The notes beneath the pieces are model-generated. The model worked only from the letters and a program-made list of their open reading frames with translations. It was not told where the DNA came from and did not search any database. Made by a program: the position numbers and the translations under genes. From a virus, in the IMG/VR virus record IMGVR_UViG_3300007344_000051, positions 1 to 45,786 of that record: DNA of 45,786 bases, one strand, 5' to 3'. Below are positions 8,339 to 17,050 of this stretch, piece after piece (the stretch's first letter is position 1; each line of letters starts with the position of its first letter).

Positions 8339-10852
8339 TTATCTTGCGGAACTGCTTAATGCTAGGATTAGTGGTGTTAATTCTGCCTGAATTGCTTTAC
8401 TGAATGACCTTCCACGAATAGTAGATGTTGGTTGATTAATTTGGAATCCTTCACCAATATCAAAATTACCTTTTTGGTCCGTACTCGTAAAAGGAATTTG
8501 TGCTCCAGCAAGAGCAACTATTTCATTCTCCTTGATAGGAACAGCTCCTTGAAGGGGAGTCACTGTATTTATACTAGTACCAGCACCAACATATTCAAAT
8601 GAATGAGAACTGGTCAAAATCCTAGAAATTCTTTTTATGTCAACATCAACTCCAGCATCAATCAAATATGGAACAAATTCGTTAAAAGTTACAGTAGTAG
8701 TTCCAGATCCATCTGGTTCTGTTGCTTCAGACACTGTATAATATATTGGTTCCATATTAACTTTTATAAGAGAAGGATCAATAATGGTTCCGTTTATCTG
8801 AACTCTCATATTTTCAACTTGAGTTGGAAGATAATTTCTACCACTATTAATAATATCAATAGCAACTAGTCTTCCACTGATTGGATCTATAGTGGGACTA
8901 ACTTCTGCAGTAATACCTTCTGGACCTAAAGGAGTTGTACTTCCATTAGTTGCATCTACAAGAAGTACACTTGGTGGAGCAGTAGCACTAAACTGATTTA
9001 TACTCCCAAATGCACCAGAAGGAATAGTCACACTACTAACAAGTTGTAATGGTGCTGTCAATATACCAGCAACTGTATTAATTTTAAAGAATAATGCTTG
9101 ACCATCATAAGGTCTTTTATATTGACCAAAAGTATCTATGGTATTTGTAAGAATAACAGTATCAGTTTGATCCGTAGTTGCTTGACTTACAGTTGCAGTA
9201 AATTCTGTTCTTCCAAGTCCAACAGCATATAAACCAAAATTACCAAAAGACGTGTTTGAGTTTGTTAAATCACAAGAACCTCCAGTATCACAATATATTC
9301 CAATATTAGAATTAATTGTAAAAATTGAAACTAATTGTGCGTATCCACTATTGGTAATAGAAACTCCAATTCCAGCTTCGTTATATTGTGTGAACGAATC
9401 ACAGACCATGGATTTTAAGTCTGCTCCCGAACCTGGAATAGATGCGCTTGCATGATCACCATTTATTTTCATACCAATACTTTTTGGCATAAAATTAGTA
9501 CAATTTCTTACGTATGGACTTCTCCATCTACCAGTTTCACCCTCAAATGTGGGTCCAAGACCAATAAATCCACTATTTGCTTGCTCAGTAACTGAAGTTG
9601 GAGGAAAAGCTACAGCAGCTCCTCCTGGATTATCGACAAATCCACCAAAACCGTCTGATTCACAAGTAAAAGACAAATTCTCAACTAGACATCCTCTTCT
9701 TACATGGAAAAAATCTAGTCCTTTATTATCTGGAATTAAATTCACCAATCTAAGATCTTGTCCAGTAACTGACACATCACTACGGAGACCAATTGGATTG
9801 TTTTCAGTGTAAGTTCCAGACCTTATGAATATAGTATCTCCAGGTTGTGCTATTTCTGCTGCTGCACCTATAGTTCTTTTAGCATCACCTTCCAATAATC
9901 CAGTATTGGCATCATCACCATCCATAGTGACCCAGATAGTGTTTTCTGTCTCTACACCTGCAGGTCTCCATGATACGCCAGTTCCTACAGAAGACAATCT
10001 ATAATCTTTATTAGTTGGTCCAACACTATCATTTATATCTTGTAGTGTTGACCTAACTTCAATTCTTTGATTAAAAGTAGATATTCCACCAACACTTAAT
10101 CCACTATTAATCCCAACTTCATTATCAAAATCGGCTCTACCAATAACTCTAAGTGGTCCTATAGTGGATATTCCACTCACTGTAAAGTTACTGCCTATAC
10201 CAACTTCGGCATAAAAAGTCGATATACCAGAAACAGTAAAATTACTAGCAAGTGTAGCGATACCAAGAACTTCAAGATCCTTTTCTATTATCAGATCATC
10301 CTTAAATGTTGATAATCCAATAACCTCTGCACCTTCAGTAATACGAACATTGCCAATAACATCTAATGATGTTTGGGGAAATTGGGTATTAATTCCAACA
10401 TTACTATCTCTATAGATATTATTTCCACTTAATGCCCATCTATCAGATATTGTAATAGTAGCAACTCTACTTGTTTCAGATACTGCTGCAGATACTAAGT
10501 TATTTTGATCATTGCCATCATAAAAATCAAGTCTATTTGCCAGTCCTTGCTCTACTCCCTCATCATAAATATCGATTGCAAGAATAGGAGTAGATGCAGA
10601 TCCAACATTTCCCCAATATACACCGTTGACATCAGCAATGAGTACGTCACCAGGATTACCAGTATTACCAAACTGGTCAGTCAAATATGCATCAACAAAG
10701 AGATTATCTATTGCCTTCAAATTATCTGCCTGAAGATCTATCAAAACTTCTGGTACAGAATAGGCAACATCAAAATTTGTATCCGCTACTGATACAAACT
10801 CTATTTCATTAGATACAGAATATTTTTTAGTATACTGGAAAGTATGTGGCAT
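8339..10852 (-). CDS. tail fibre-like protein with right-handed beta-helix domain
   Basis: An 837-residue virion protein. Residues 1-300 are repetitive, with recurring FTVSGISTFYAEVGIGS-like blocks (G-I-S-T-F) typical of trimeric phage fibres. About residues 300-560 read as a pectate-lyase-like parallel beta-helix. They begin with TIWVTMDGDDANTG and continue through AAEIAQPGDTIFIRSGTY, the signature of DUF1565-type helices. The C-terminal part is a further beta region. Such domains in phages bind or cleave surface polysaccharide. I see no certain catalytic residues, so binding is as likely as cleavage. It sits four bases upstream of the 217-residue gene. Confidence 0.75.
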   Translation of the reverse strand: MPHTFQYTKKYSVSNEIEFVSVADTNFDVAYSVPEVLIDLQADNLKAIDNLFVDAYLTDQFGNTGNPGDVLIADVNGVYWGNVGSASTPILAIDIYDEGVEQGLANRLDFYDGNDQNNLVSAAVSETSRVATITISDRWALSGNNIYRDSNVGINTQFPQTSLDVIGNVRITEGAEVIGLSTFKDDLIIEKDLEVLGIATLASNFTVSGISTFYAEVGIGSNFTVSGISTIGPLRVIGRADFDNEVGINSGLSVGGISTFNQRIEVRSTLQDINDSVGPTNKDYRLSSVGTGVSWRPAGVETENTIWVTMDGDDANTGLLEGDAKRTIGAAAEIAQPGDTIFIRSGTYTENNPIGLRSDVSVTGQDLRLVNLIPDNKGLDFFHVRRGCLVENLSFTCESDGFGGFVDNPGGAAVAFPPTSVTEQANSGFIGLGPTFEGETGRWRSPYVRNCTNFMPKSIGMKINGDHASASIPGSGADLKSMVCDSFTQYNEAGIGVSITNSGYAQLVSIFTINSNIGIYCDTGGSCDLTNSNTSFGNFGLYAVGLGRTEFTATVSQATTDQTDTVILTNTIDTFGQYKRPYDGQALFFKINTVAGILTAPLQLVSSVTIPSGAFGSINQFSATAPPSVLLVDATNGSTTPLGPEGITAEVSPTIDPISGRLVAIDIINSGRNYLPTQVENMRVQINGTIIDPSLIKVNMEPIYYTVSEATEPDGSGTTTVTFNEFVPYLIDAGVDVDIKRISRILTSSHSFEYVGAGTSINTVTPLQGAVPIKENEIVALAGAQIPFTSTDQKGNFDIGEGFQINQPTSTIRGRSFSKAIQAELTPLILALSSSAR

Positions 10853-10863
10853 TTAGATTCTCC

Positions 10864-11547
10864 TTAAGATCTTATATCATAATTCCAACCAACCACAGAA
10901 TATTGACTATCATCTCCAGGGTAATCTGCAGGAGACTCACCTTCATATTCAACAATTAATTTTTCACCATCTTTTCTTTCACCTTGAACTAAGTAGCTAC
11001 AATTAATAGTACTTCCAGCATTATTAGATACTTTAATCTTTGTTCCCCACTCTACAATTTCATAAAAAAGTTCCTGATAATGACCTATGGATGTTAGTTG
11101 TACTGTTATTGATTCTGGATCAACCAACCCACTCCAGTATTCTGGAAGAGTTATGTATGATTCTTCCTTTATTTTACCTCTAACATAAACACCATTTTCT
11201 GGACCCTCTAAGCAAGTATGTCTAAGTCTCCAACCTTTTTTAGTTGGGTGCGGGATATCAAAATTTTTCTTAGCGGATAACCTATGGGCTCCACCACCAG
11301 AATATACTTCAGAAGCCAAGACCCTACCTAAAGCAGTTACATTTTCCTGAACCTGAAGATCACCAACTTTCATATAATAATACTTATACTGATCACACTT
11401 TACAAATGGGATATCTGCTGGAAGAGGATCAGAATCCTGATTTTCAAACTTAACTACCCAATCATAAAAAGTATTATTTACACCAGATACTGGTTTTTCC
11501 GCACAATCAATTTTACCGCTGCTTTTAGGTTGTAATGAATATGCCAT
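10864..11547 (-). CDS. virion structural protein, paralogue of the next gene upstream
   Basis: A 227-residue protein whose C-terminal 130 residues align with those of the neighbouring 259-residue protein. The shared blocks are KKNFDIPHPTKKGWRLRHTC, EGPE-x-x-VY-x-RG, LPEYWSGLVD, SITVQLT, EKLIVEYEGE, DYPGD and VVGWNYD. The N-terminal half is unique. The conserved module resembles the C-terminal part of phage fibre and carbohydrate-contact proteins in which a lysine-histidine-proline block precedes EGPE. The function is unknown. The tandem position and four-base spacing point to a duplication with diverged N-termini, perhaps two receptor-contact proteins. Confidence 0.7.
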   Translation of the reverse strand: MAYSLQPKSSGKIDCAEKPVSGVNNTFYDWVVKFENQDSDPLPADIPFVKCDQYKYYYMKVGDLQVQENVTALGRVLASEVYSGGGAHRLSAKKNFDIPHPTKKGWRLRHTCLEGPENGVYVRGKIKEESYITLPEYWSGLVDPESITVQLTSIGHYQELFYEIVEWGTKIKVSNNAGSTINCSYLVQGERKDGEKLIVEYEGESPADYPGDDSQYSVVGWNYDIRS

Positions 11548-11551
11548 AATT

Positions 11552-12331
11552 TTAATCTCTTAAGTCGTAATTCCATCCAACAATAGATCTTTGATTATTA
11601 TCTCCAGGATAATCTTCAATATCTCCCTCATATTCAACTATAAGTTTTTCAGTATCAATCCTTTCGGCATAAACATGGTAATAACAATTTATGTCTAAAC
11701 CTTCTTTTTCACTCAAATAAATTATATTATTTTCTATTTTAGTAACAATTATATTTTGATGATACTTTTTGGGAGTGATGTTAACTGTAATACTATCTTC
11801 GTCAACTAATTTTGTCCAATATTCTGGAAGATGTATTTGATTATTATTTATCAGAGATCCTCTATGATACACTGCAGCTTCTGGTCCTTCGACACAAGCA
11901 TGTGTTAATCTCCACCCTTCTTTTGTTGGGTGAGCAATATCAAAATCTTTCTTAATTGATAGAATATGTGGTCTTCCCAATACTCTGGCAACAACTTCTC
12001 CCTGAGCAATCAAATTGGATCCAACTTCTACCTGCTGATTAACTGTAAGATTATTAAATATACATGCATCACCGTCTACAGCAAGAGAATATGGACTATG
12101 ATTGAATCCAGCAATTGCTCCAGGAATAAATGGTGGTTGAATAACGTCACTATTTTTTAATTTTGCAATAGCAACATTTGCCACCGTAAATGGTGGTGGT
12201 GCTCCAAAAACAGCAGGACCTTCTAAATAAGCTCCACCTCTAACTTGAGTTGGTCCCTTACCCAAAGTAAGAGTTGGATCTCCAATACCAACATATAATG
12301 TTTTTTTAACTTCCAAATCGGGTACTTTCAT
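11552..12331 (-). CDS. virion structural protein, paralogue of the gene downstream
   Basis: A 259-residue protein. Residues 1-115 have the fibre-like start seen in cyanophage structural genes (KKTLYVGIGDPTLTLGKG, then NLTVNQQVEVGSNLIAQGEV). Residues from about 118 carry the module KKDFDIAHPTKEGWRLTHAC, EGPEAAVYHRG, LPEYWTKLVD, SITVNIT, EKLIVEYEGD and DYPGD shared with the neighbour. Its last base is the first base of the spike-like gene at 12331. No enzymatic motif is seen. Confidence 0.7.
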   Translation of the reverse strand: MKVPDLEVKKTLYVGIGDPTLTLGKGPTQVRGGAYLEGPAVFGAPPPFTVANVAIAKLKNSDVIQPPFIPGAIAGFNHSPYSLAVDGDACIFNNLTVNQQVEVGSNLIAQGEVVARVLGRPHILSIKKDFDIAHPTKEGWRLTHACVEGPEAAVYHRGSLINNNQIHLPEYWTKLVDEDSITVNITPKKYHQNIIVTKIENNIIYLSEKEGLDINCYYHVYAERIDTEKLIVEYEGDIEDYPGDNNQRSIVGWNYDLRD

Positions 12332-12918
12332 TAAAGTAGTCCTCCAGTTTTTTGCTGTCCCTCAAATAAAGATACACCTTTAGATGGTTTTAATGTTGTG
12401 CAAGAATCTGCACAATCAATTAATCCACCAAAAAAATTCAATGTTCCATTACCAACAACTTCACATACACCAGACGATATAAATTTAGCAACAGAATCAC
12501 CATTAACTTCTATATTTTTTGATCTAATATTAATTTTTTCATTAGATTCAATATTAATATATCCAGTTTTATTATTGGATCCAGTAGCAATTAAATCAAT
12601 GTCTCTTGCTTCTATTCTAACTCTTCCAAGAGGTGCCTGTAAGATAATGTCACCATCTGCTGCTCTTAAAACAAAAGAGGTATTATTTACTGGACTTTCC
12701 CCACAATGTATTTGATATACTCCAGGACAACGATTTATAGTTCCACCATTCATTATACCACTAGACATGAACATTGAATAATGCTCTGATGGTTTTCCTG
12801 GATCACCATTTCTTAGTAACATCCCCGCAAGGGTATTATTTGGATTTATGTGACCAAATTTTATATGACCAAAATCGTTACCCAGTTCTACTGGATTATG
12901 TACTCTAGGTTTTGCCAT
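12331..12918 (-). CDS. spike-like baseplate protein (possible gp5 beta-helix part)
   Basis: A 195-residue protein. The middle reads as short strands with alternating glycine, valine and isoleucine (GDIILQAPLGRVRIEARDID, then GYINIESNEKINIRSKNIEV), the pattern of the triple-stranded beta-helix spike of T4 gp5 and VgrG proteins. It directly follows the gp5-like hub gene, sharing base 12918, and is transcribed with it. I infer that the membrane-piercing spike that is the C-terminus of T4 gp5 is a separate polypeptide here. Alternatively it could be an accessory baseplate protein. Confidence 0.55.
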   Translation of the reverse strand: MAKPRVHNPVELGNDFGHIKFGHINPNNTLAGMLLRNGDPGKPSEHYSMFMSSGIMNGGTINRCPGVYQIHCGESPVNNTSFVLRAADGDIILQAPLGRVRIEARDIDLIATGSNNKTGYINIESNEKINIRSKNIEVNGDSVAKFISSGVCEVVGNGTLNFFGGLIDCADSCTTLKPSKGVSLFEGQQKTGGLL

Positions 12919-15479
12919 TAATTAAACTTCCCCACACAATCTACAACCGTAATTAAACCTTCTTTTTCATCATCAGTCAATTCCCTTTGATCAGATCCCA
13001 ATCCATCAATATCACCATCACCAACACTACTTACACAGAATATTGGATATAATTTAGCATTATATCCTGTTTCGGACTGGATGTAAATTATTGGAGTTTC
13101 AGTAAATCCACTACCAGAATTCACAATTTTTAATTTATCTACTACACCAAATGGTCCATATTCAACTTCAATCTCAGCTCCAAAATTTGGTTCTATAACT
13201 ACTTTATCTCCAGGAGAATAATTAATACCTCTATTTTTTATATAAACATCACAAAGATATAATTTTGTTGGATAACTACCAACATTTATGGTTGGGAAAG
13301 AATTAAAGTCTGTTGATCCATTAACACCAGTTCCAGGAATAGATGTAATCCCCTTTATTGCAGCAACTTCTTCATCATATGTCAAATTGTCTGGAAGATC
13401 ATTATAACCTTGACCAGTTCCTGATGCTACATTATTTCCAGGTCCAATTAAATTCTCAGATCCAGATCCATTTAAAACTAACTTATCTTCTGGAGTAATA
13501 ATTAAATCACCATCTCTTTCGGGCAAAGCAGCTCCTGGTAAATATTGTTCCCATCTACCATCTTCAGTTTTAATTATAGTATTATCTTTAGGTGCCCAAA
13601 CCCTTCCATCTCCACCAACATCACCATTTGGAGAAGCTAAGTATCCACTTCCAGAATCTTCGATAACAACAGCAATAACAGTATAAGTTTCTTCTCCAGT
13701 ATAGTTTATACCACCAATAGAATCTCCACTTACTCCAGAAGTACTAATAACATTATCTGCGATATTATTATTAGATAAATTGGTAGTTGTTGTTATACCA
13801 GAATCACCAGCACCAGTACCACCACCAGAACCAGTACCAGCACCACCACCAGCACCAGTACCACCAGTGCCACCTCTAGGTTCTTTTCTCATAATTGCTA
13901 TGGCATTTGCACCAGAACCCTTACCACAAGAATCTTCAATAGTAACAAAAGGTGCTTTAGTATAACCAGTTCCTCCAGCAATAAGATCTACACCCAACAA
14001 ATCTCCAGAAGCACTAATAATAGCATTACCTTTTGCTCCACTTCCACCACCACCCCAGAAAGTAACTGTTGGTGGTCCACAGAATATAGGTCCAATATTA
14101 CAAGAATTTGCAGAATTAACGGCAGTATTAATTAAATTGGAAAAATCAACAGCTGCTGATGCAGTATCGATCAAATCCCTACCATCATCAATAACACCTT
14201 TTGCTTGGTTTGCAACTTGCTTTGCACCATTTAATATACTATCAAGGTCAAATGACAGTTTTGGTTTTGCACCATCAAAAATACTCCATTCAGTTGTCTC
14301 TGGACATTCTTGATCTTCTTCACAAGCAAAAAATCCAGCAATAGCCTTAATTAGATTAAGAATGCTGTCGGCAAGACTAAAAGCACCGCCAATCAAACTA
14401 GATACTGAAGAAATTGCTTTATCTATGGTTTTAGACACTGCACCTAAAGTATTTCCAATCAAACTAGCAACAAAATTTTGAACAGCACAAGCAGGTACAT
14501 TAATATACCTATCAAGCATTTTTCCAAGAAAATTTCCAATCAAATACTTTAAATTGCCTGTTATTTTATTAAACAAACAAGTAATAAGCTCCATTAGAGC
14601 ATCATGCCCCAATTTAGCCTTATCTCTATCTGGTGGATTTATTAACTCATAGACTTTTTTTACCCTCTTATTAATCTGTTCTTCAGTAGCTTTTCTAATT
14701 TCTTTAAAAACAGATTTCAATCCCTTACTAATAAATTCAGTTGCTTTTGCTACCTTTAATCTAATCCACTCTTGTTTTTGACTAACCCACCCCTGAGCTG
14801 CATTTTCCCAAAGTTGCATTTGGTTCTGTGCTTTCTCAATATTTTGAATTAAAGCCCGCATGGACTTTGTAATTGAACCTAAAGGAATTTTTTCACAATC
14901 AGTTGGAGATGCAATACCAAAAGCTGGTTCATCCATCATCCATTTATCGGATAATCCCCAAATATTTGGGTTTAGTGTAGATTCTTTAGGTTGTCCTTGA
15001 GATAAAGGCATATCACGACCAGAAACTGTATCTTCTGGTCTGTATCCACTATAAGATGCAAAACCATCAGAGATTGGTTGTTCTTTTGGAAGTGGAGTAT
15101 CCTCATTATTTGCAAGGGTTCCCAAAATTATTGGTCCACTTTTAGTTAAAGGATTTTCCCATATTCCATAAACCCTAGTTCCTTGAGTAACACCTATCGC
15201 TAATCCAGTTCCCTTATGACCACTACCAACAGATCCCATTCTCACTTCTGCCCAAGGAAGTTTATCATCAGAGAGTATTTTTTTACTAGGTGGGTGTACT
15301 CCTTGAATTCTAACCTTAACTCTCTTTCCCCAATTTTCTAATTGTTGAACTGAAGATAAACCTTCTTCCTGAGAATTTGTTGACCAAAAATTTCTTGGCG
15401 CAACAATCCCCTCCCACCACCAAAAAGTGTTTTCTAAAATATTAAATGGTTGTGACAGTTCTGATCCGTATAATTCCAT
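12918..15479 (-). CDS. 5: baseplate hub protein, gp5-like with OB-fold N-terminus
   Basis: An 853-residue baseplate hub protein. Residues about 1-150 (FWWWEGIVAPRNFW, RVKVRIQGVHP, LPWAEVRMG, GTRVYGIWENP, PIILGTL) match the gp5/VgrG OB-fold that sits at the tail tip. Residues 200-400 are helical with small hydrophobic stretches. The rest is a beta and glycine-rich region, including a Gly-Thr-rich linker near residue 525 and repeated GSGYT/GTGYT-type motifs. I see no T4 lysozyme motif in the middle. An M23 peptidase encoded nearby may supply that activity. It is followed at once by the spike-like gene and preceded by the CP12-like gene. Confidence 0.72.
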   Translation of the reverse strand: MELYGSELSQPFNILENTFWWWEGIVAPRNFWSTNSQEEGLSSVQQLENWGKRVKVRIQGVHPPSKKILSDDKLPWAEVRMGSVGSGHKGTGLAIGVTQGTRVYGIWENPLTKSGPIILGTLANNEDTPLPKEQPISDGFASYSGYRPEDTVSGRDMPLSQGQPKESTLNPNIWGLSDKWMMDEPAFGIASPTDCEKIPLGSITKSMRALIQNIEKAQNQMQLWENAAQGWVSQKQEWIRLKVAKATEFISKGLKSVFKEIRKATEEQINKRVKKVYELINPPDRDKAKLGHDALMELITCLFNKITGNLKYLIGNFLGKMLDRYINVPACAVQNFVASLIGNTLGAVSKTIDKAISSVSSLIGGAFSLADSILNLIKAIAGFFACEEDQECPETTEWSIFDGAKPKLSFDLDSILNGAKQVANQAKGVIDDGRDLIDTASAAVDFSNLINTAVNSANSCNIGPIFCGPPTVTFWGGGGSGAKGNAIISASGDLLGVDLIAGGTGYTKAPFVTIEDSCGKGSGANAIAIMRKEPRGGTGGTGAGGGAGTGSGGGTGAGDSGITTTTNLSNNNIADNVISTSGVSGDSIGGINYTGEETYTVIAVVIEDSGSGYLASPNGDVGGDGRVWAPKDNTIIKTEDGRWEQYLPGAALPERDGDLIITPEDKLVLNGSGSENLIGPGNNVASGTGQGYNDLPDNLTYDEEVAAIKGITSIPGTGVNGSTDFNSFPTINVGSYPTKLYLCDVYIKNRGINYSPGDKVVIEPNFGAEIEVEYGPFGVVDKLKIVNSGSGFTETPIIYIQSETGYNAKLYPIFCVSSVGDGDIDGLGSDQRELTDDEKEGLITVVDCVGKFN

Positions 15480-15487
15480 TAGATTAA

Positions 15488-15703
15488 TCAGTCTTCATAA
15501 ATTTTGCATTCTGAAGCATCTGGATTTTCATCACAATACATTTCAAATGCTGTTGGATCATGATGATCTTCTGGATGATTTTTATGATAAGTCTCTAAAT
15601 GCTTTAACTCATCTGCAGTATGACGACGCATTTGCGGAGACAATGTTGGGTCTTGAAGCAATTCTTTATCCTTTTCAATATGATCTTCAATTGATCTTTC
15701 CAT
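15488..15703 (-). CDS. cp12: CP12-like small protein
   Basis: A 71-residue, acidic, His-rich protein. Its last 17 residues, MYCDENPDASECKIYED, match the C-terminal signature of CP12 (Cys-x-x-x-Asn-Pro-x-x-x-Glu-Cys-x-x-Tyr-Glu-Asp). In cyanobacteria this disulfide loop grips glyceraldehyde-3-phosphate dehydrogenase so that CP12 can shut off the Calvin cycle. These are the only two cysteines. The N-terminal cysteine pair and the AWD-VEEL core of host CP12 are absent, so it may act on the dehydrogenase alone. It lies between two baseplate genes (8-base and 0-base gaps), which implies late expression. talC and gnd elsewhere in the window fit a carbon-redirecting role. Confidence 0.68.
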   Translation of the reverse strand: MERSIEDHIEKDKELLQDPTLSPQMRRHTADELKHLETYHKNHPEDHHDPTAFEMYCDENPDASECKIYED

Positions 15704-17017
15704 TTAACTTCCTCCTTTACTTGGATTTCTTCCAAATGAATCTCTAATTAGATTCATTTTAGTTAGACTACTACCTGGGGTAATATGGTGACATATATCA
15801 CATATCATATATATTCCACTTAATTCCCTATCAGTTTCAATATTCCTTTTTGATGATTGTTCTGGAAAATCACAATAAACCAGTTGTCCAGATCTTAAAG
15901 AAAAATCTCCAGGTATTGTAACGTCAACAGATAATGAGAATATCTTATTATAACTCATTGCAGACTGAACAATAACATCTTTTGAATTTAGATTTTCCTT
16001 TTTTCTATTTTTCAATTGTTCAGTTTTATTGCCAGATGGAACTTGTCCAACATCCATTCTATGATAATATCTTCTAGATAATGAACCATAAAAAGAAAAA
16101 TCTGGAGATATTTTTGAAAATTCTAATCCACCTTTAGTCTCTTGGTCTTCATTTTCAACATTTTTACTCACAGGATTGAATTTGTGTGTATATGGATTAA
16201 AAGTCTCCAATCTACCACCATAAGCACCAGATTTCAAATTTTCTTGTACATCTATTGTCTTTTTAGACTTATATGATATTATTTTTGCATCATATTCTTT
16301 TGGTAATAAAGTAGTAGAATTATATATAAAAGATTTTACAACTGGACTTTTAAACAATGCATCTATAGATCTAAAATTAAAACCATTATAATTTTCAAAT
16401 ATAAAATATCCTGCGGTAGATTCACCTCCTTGAGGAACTCCTTTTGTTCCAATTTCACTTATTAGAGTGAAAGGTTTTTTTCCAGAACCATAAAAATTCA
16501 AAGTATTAGAAGTTGGGTCTGATATAATATCTTTTTCAGTGTTTAATATATCGGAAAGTATAGATCTAACTGAAGTAGATATCTCACCATCAAATCTTTG
16601 ATAAACTTCGGATTTTAAAAATTCATTAGCAAGATATTCTTTAGATACCAAATCAATAGTAAATATTGTCTTCTCAGAGTGACTAATAATATTTCTTATT
16701 TTATTAATATATAATGCATTATTTCCACTAAAATCCAGTTTGTTATCAAAATTATCAGTAAAACTTAAATCAACCTTCTCAAATCCAGATAATTTTAATT
16801 TATATAAAACTGCCTCACTGTTTGTAGATTCCGTACTATTTCCAGTATCTACTATAACTATAGAAAATCTAACAGTTGTATCTAAAACACTCTCAAAATA
16901 AGAAAAATCAACTATTCCAGGAGATACGTCTTGAGATCCACTACCTCTGTTTGAATAAATTAAACATTTTGTTATATTAGATGATTCTGCAGTTTGATTT
17001 GGAGTATTTACTGCCAT
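15704..17017 (-). CDS. putative baseplate hub protein, gp27-like
   Basis: A 437-residue soluble protein with a mixed alpha/beta pattern and no signal or membrane segment. About residues 30-130 (PGIVDFSYFESVLDTTVRFS, KLKLSGFEKVDLSF) and 200-240 (AGYFIFENYNGFNFRSIDAL) fit the tube-like domains of phage hub proteins such as T4 gp27. The order (hub-like gene, small protein, gp5-like gene) and the transcription direction fit a gp27-gp5 central hub pair. I call it gp27-like mainly from context, and sequence similarity to T4 gp27 is not obvious by eye. Confidence 0.5.
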   Translation of the reverse strand: MAVNTPNQTAESSNITKCLIYSNRGSGSQDVSPGIVDFSYFESVLDTTVRFSIVIVDTGNSTESTNSEAVLYKLKLSGFEKVDLSFTDNFDNKLDFSGNNALYINKIRNIISHSEKTIFTIDLVSKEYLANEFLKSEVYQRFDGEISTSVRSILSDILNTEKDIISDPTSNTLNFYGSGKKPFTLISEIGTKGVPQGGESTAGYFIFENYNGFNFRSIDALFKSPVVKSFIYNSTTLLPKEYDAKIISYKSKKTIDVQENLKSGAYGGRLETFNPYTHKFNPVSKNVENEDQETKGGLEFSKISPDFSFYGSLSRRYYHRMDVGQVPSGNKTEQLKNRKKENLNSKDVIVQSAMSYNKIFSLSVDVTIPGDFSLRSGQLVYCDFPEQSSKRNIETDRELSGIYMICDICHHITPGSSLTKMNLIRDSFGRNPSKGGS

Positions 17018-17050
17018 TATAATTTACCTTTATAATTAGTATTTAACAAA

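Noticed and set aside
12918-15479. T4-type lysozyme domain in the gp5-like protein
   Set aside because: No catalytic Glu/Asp/Thr pattern of T4 lysozyme is visible. The middle region is helical and the rest Gly-rich.
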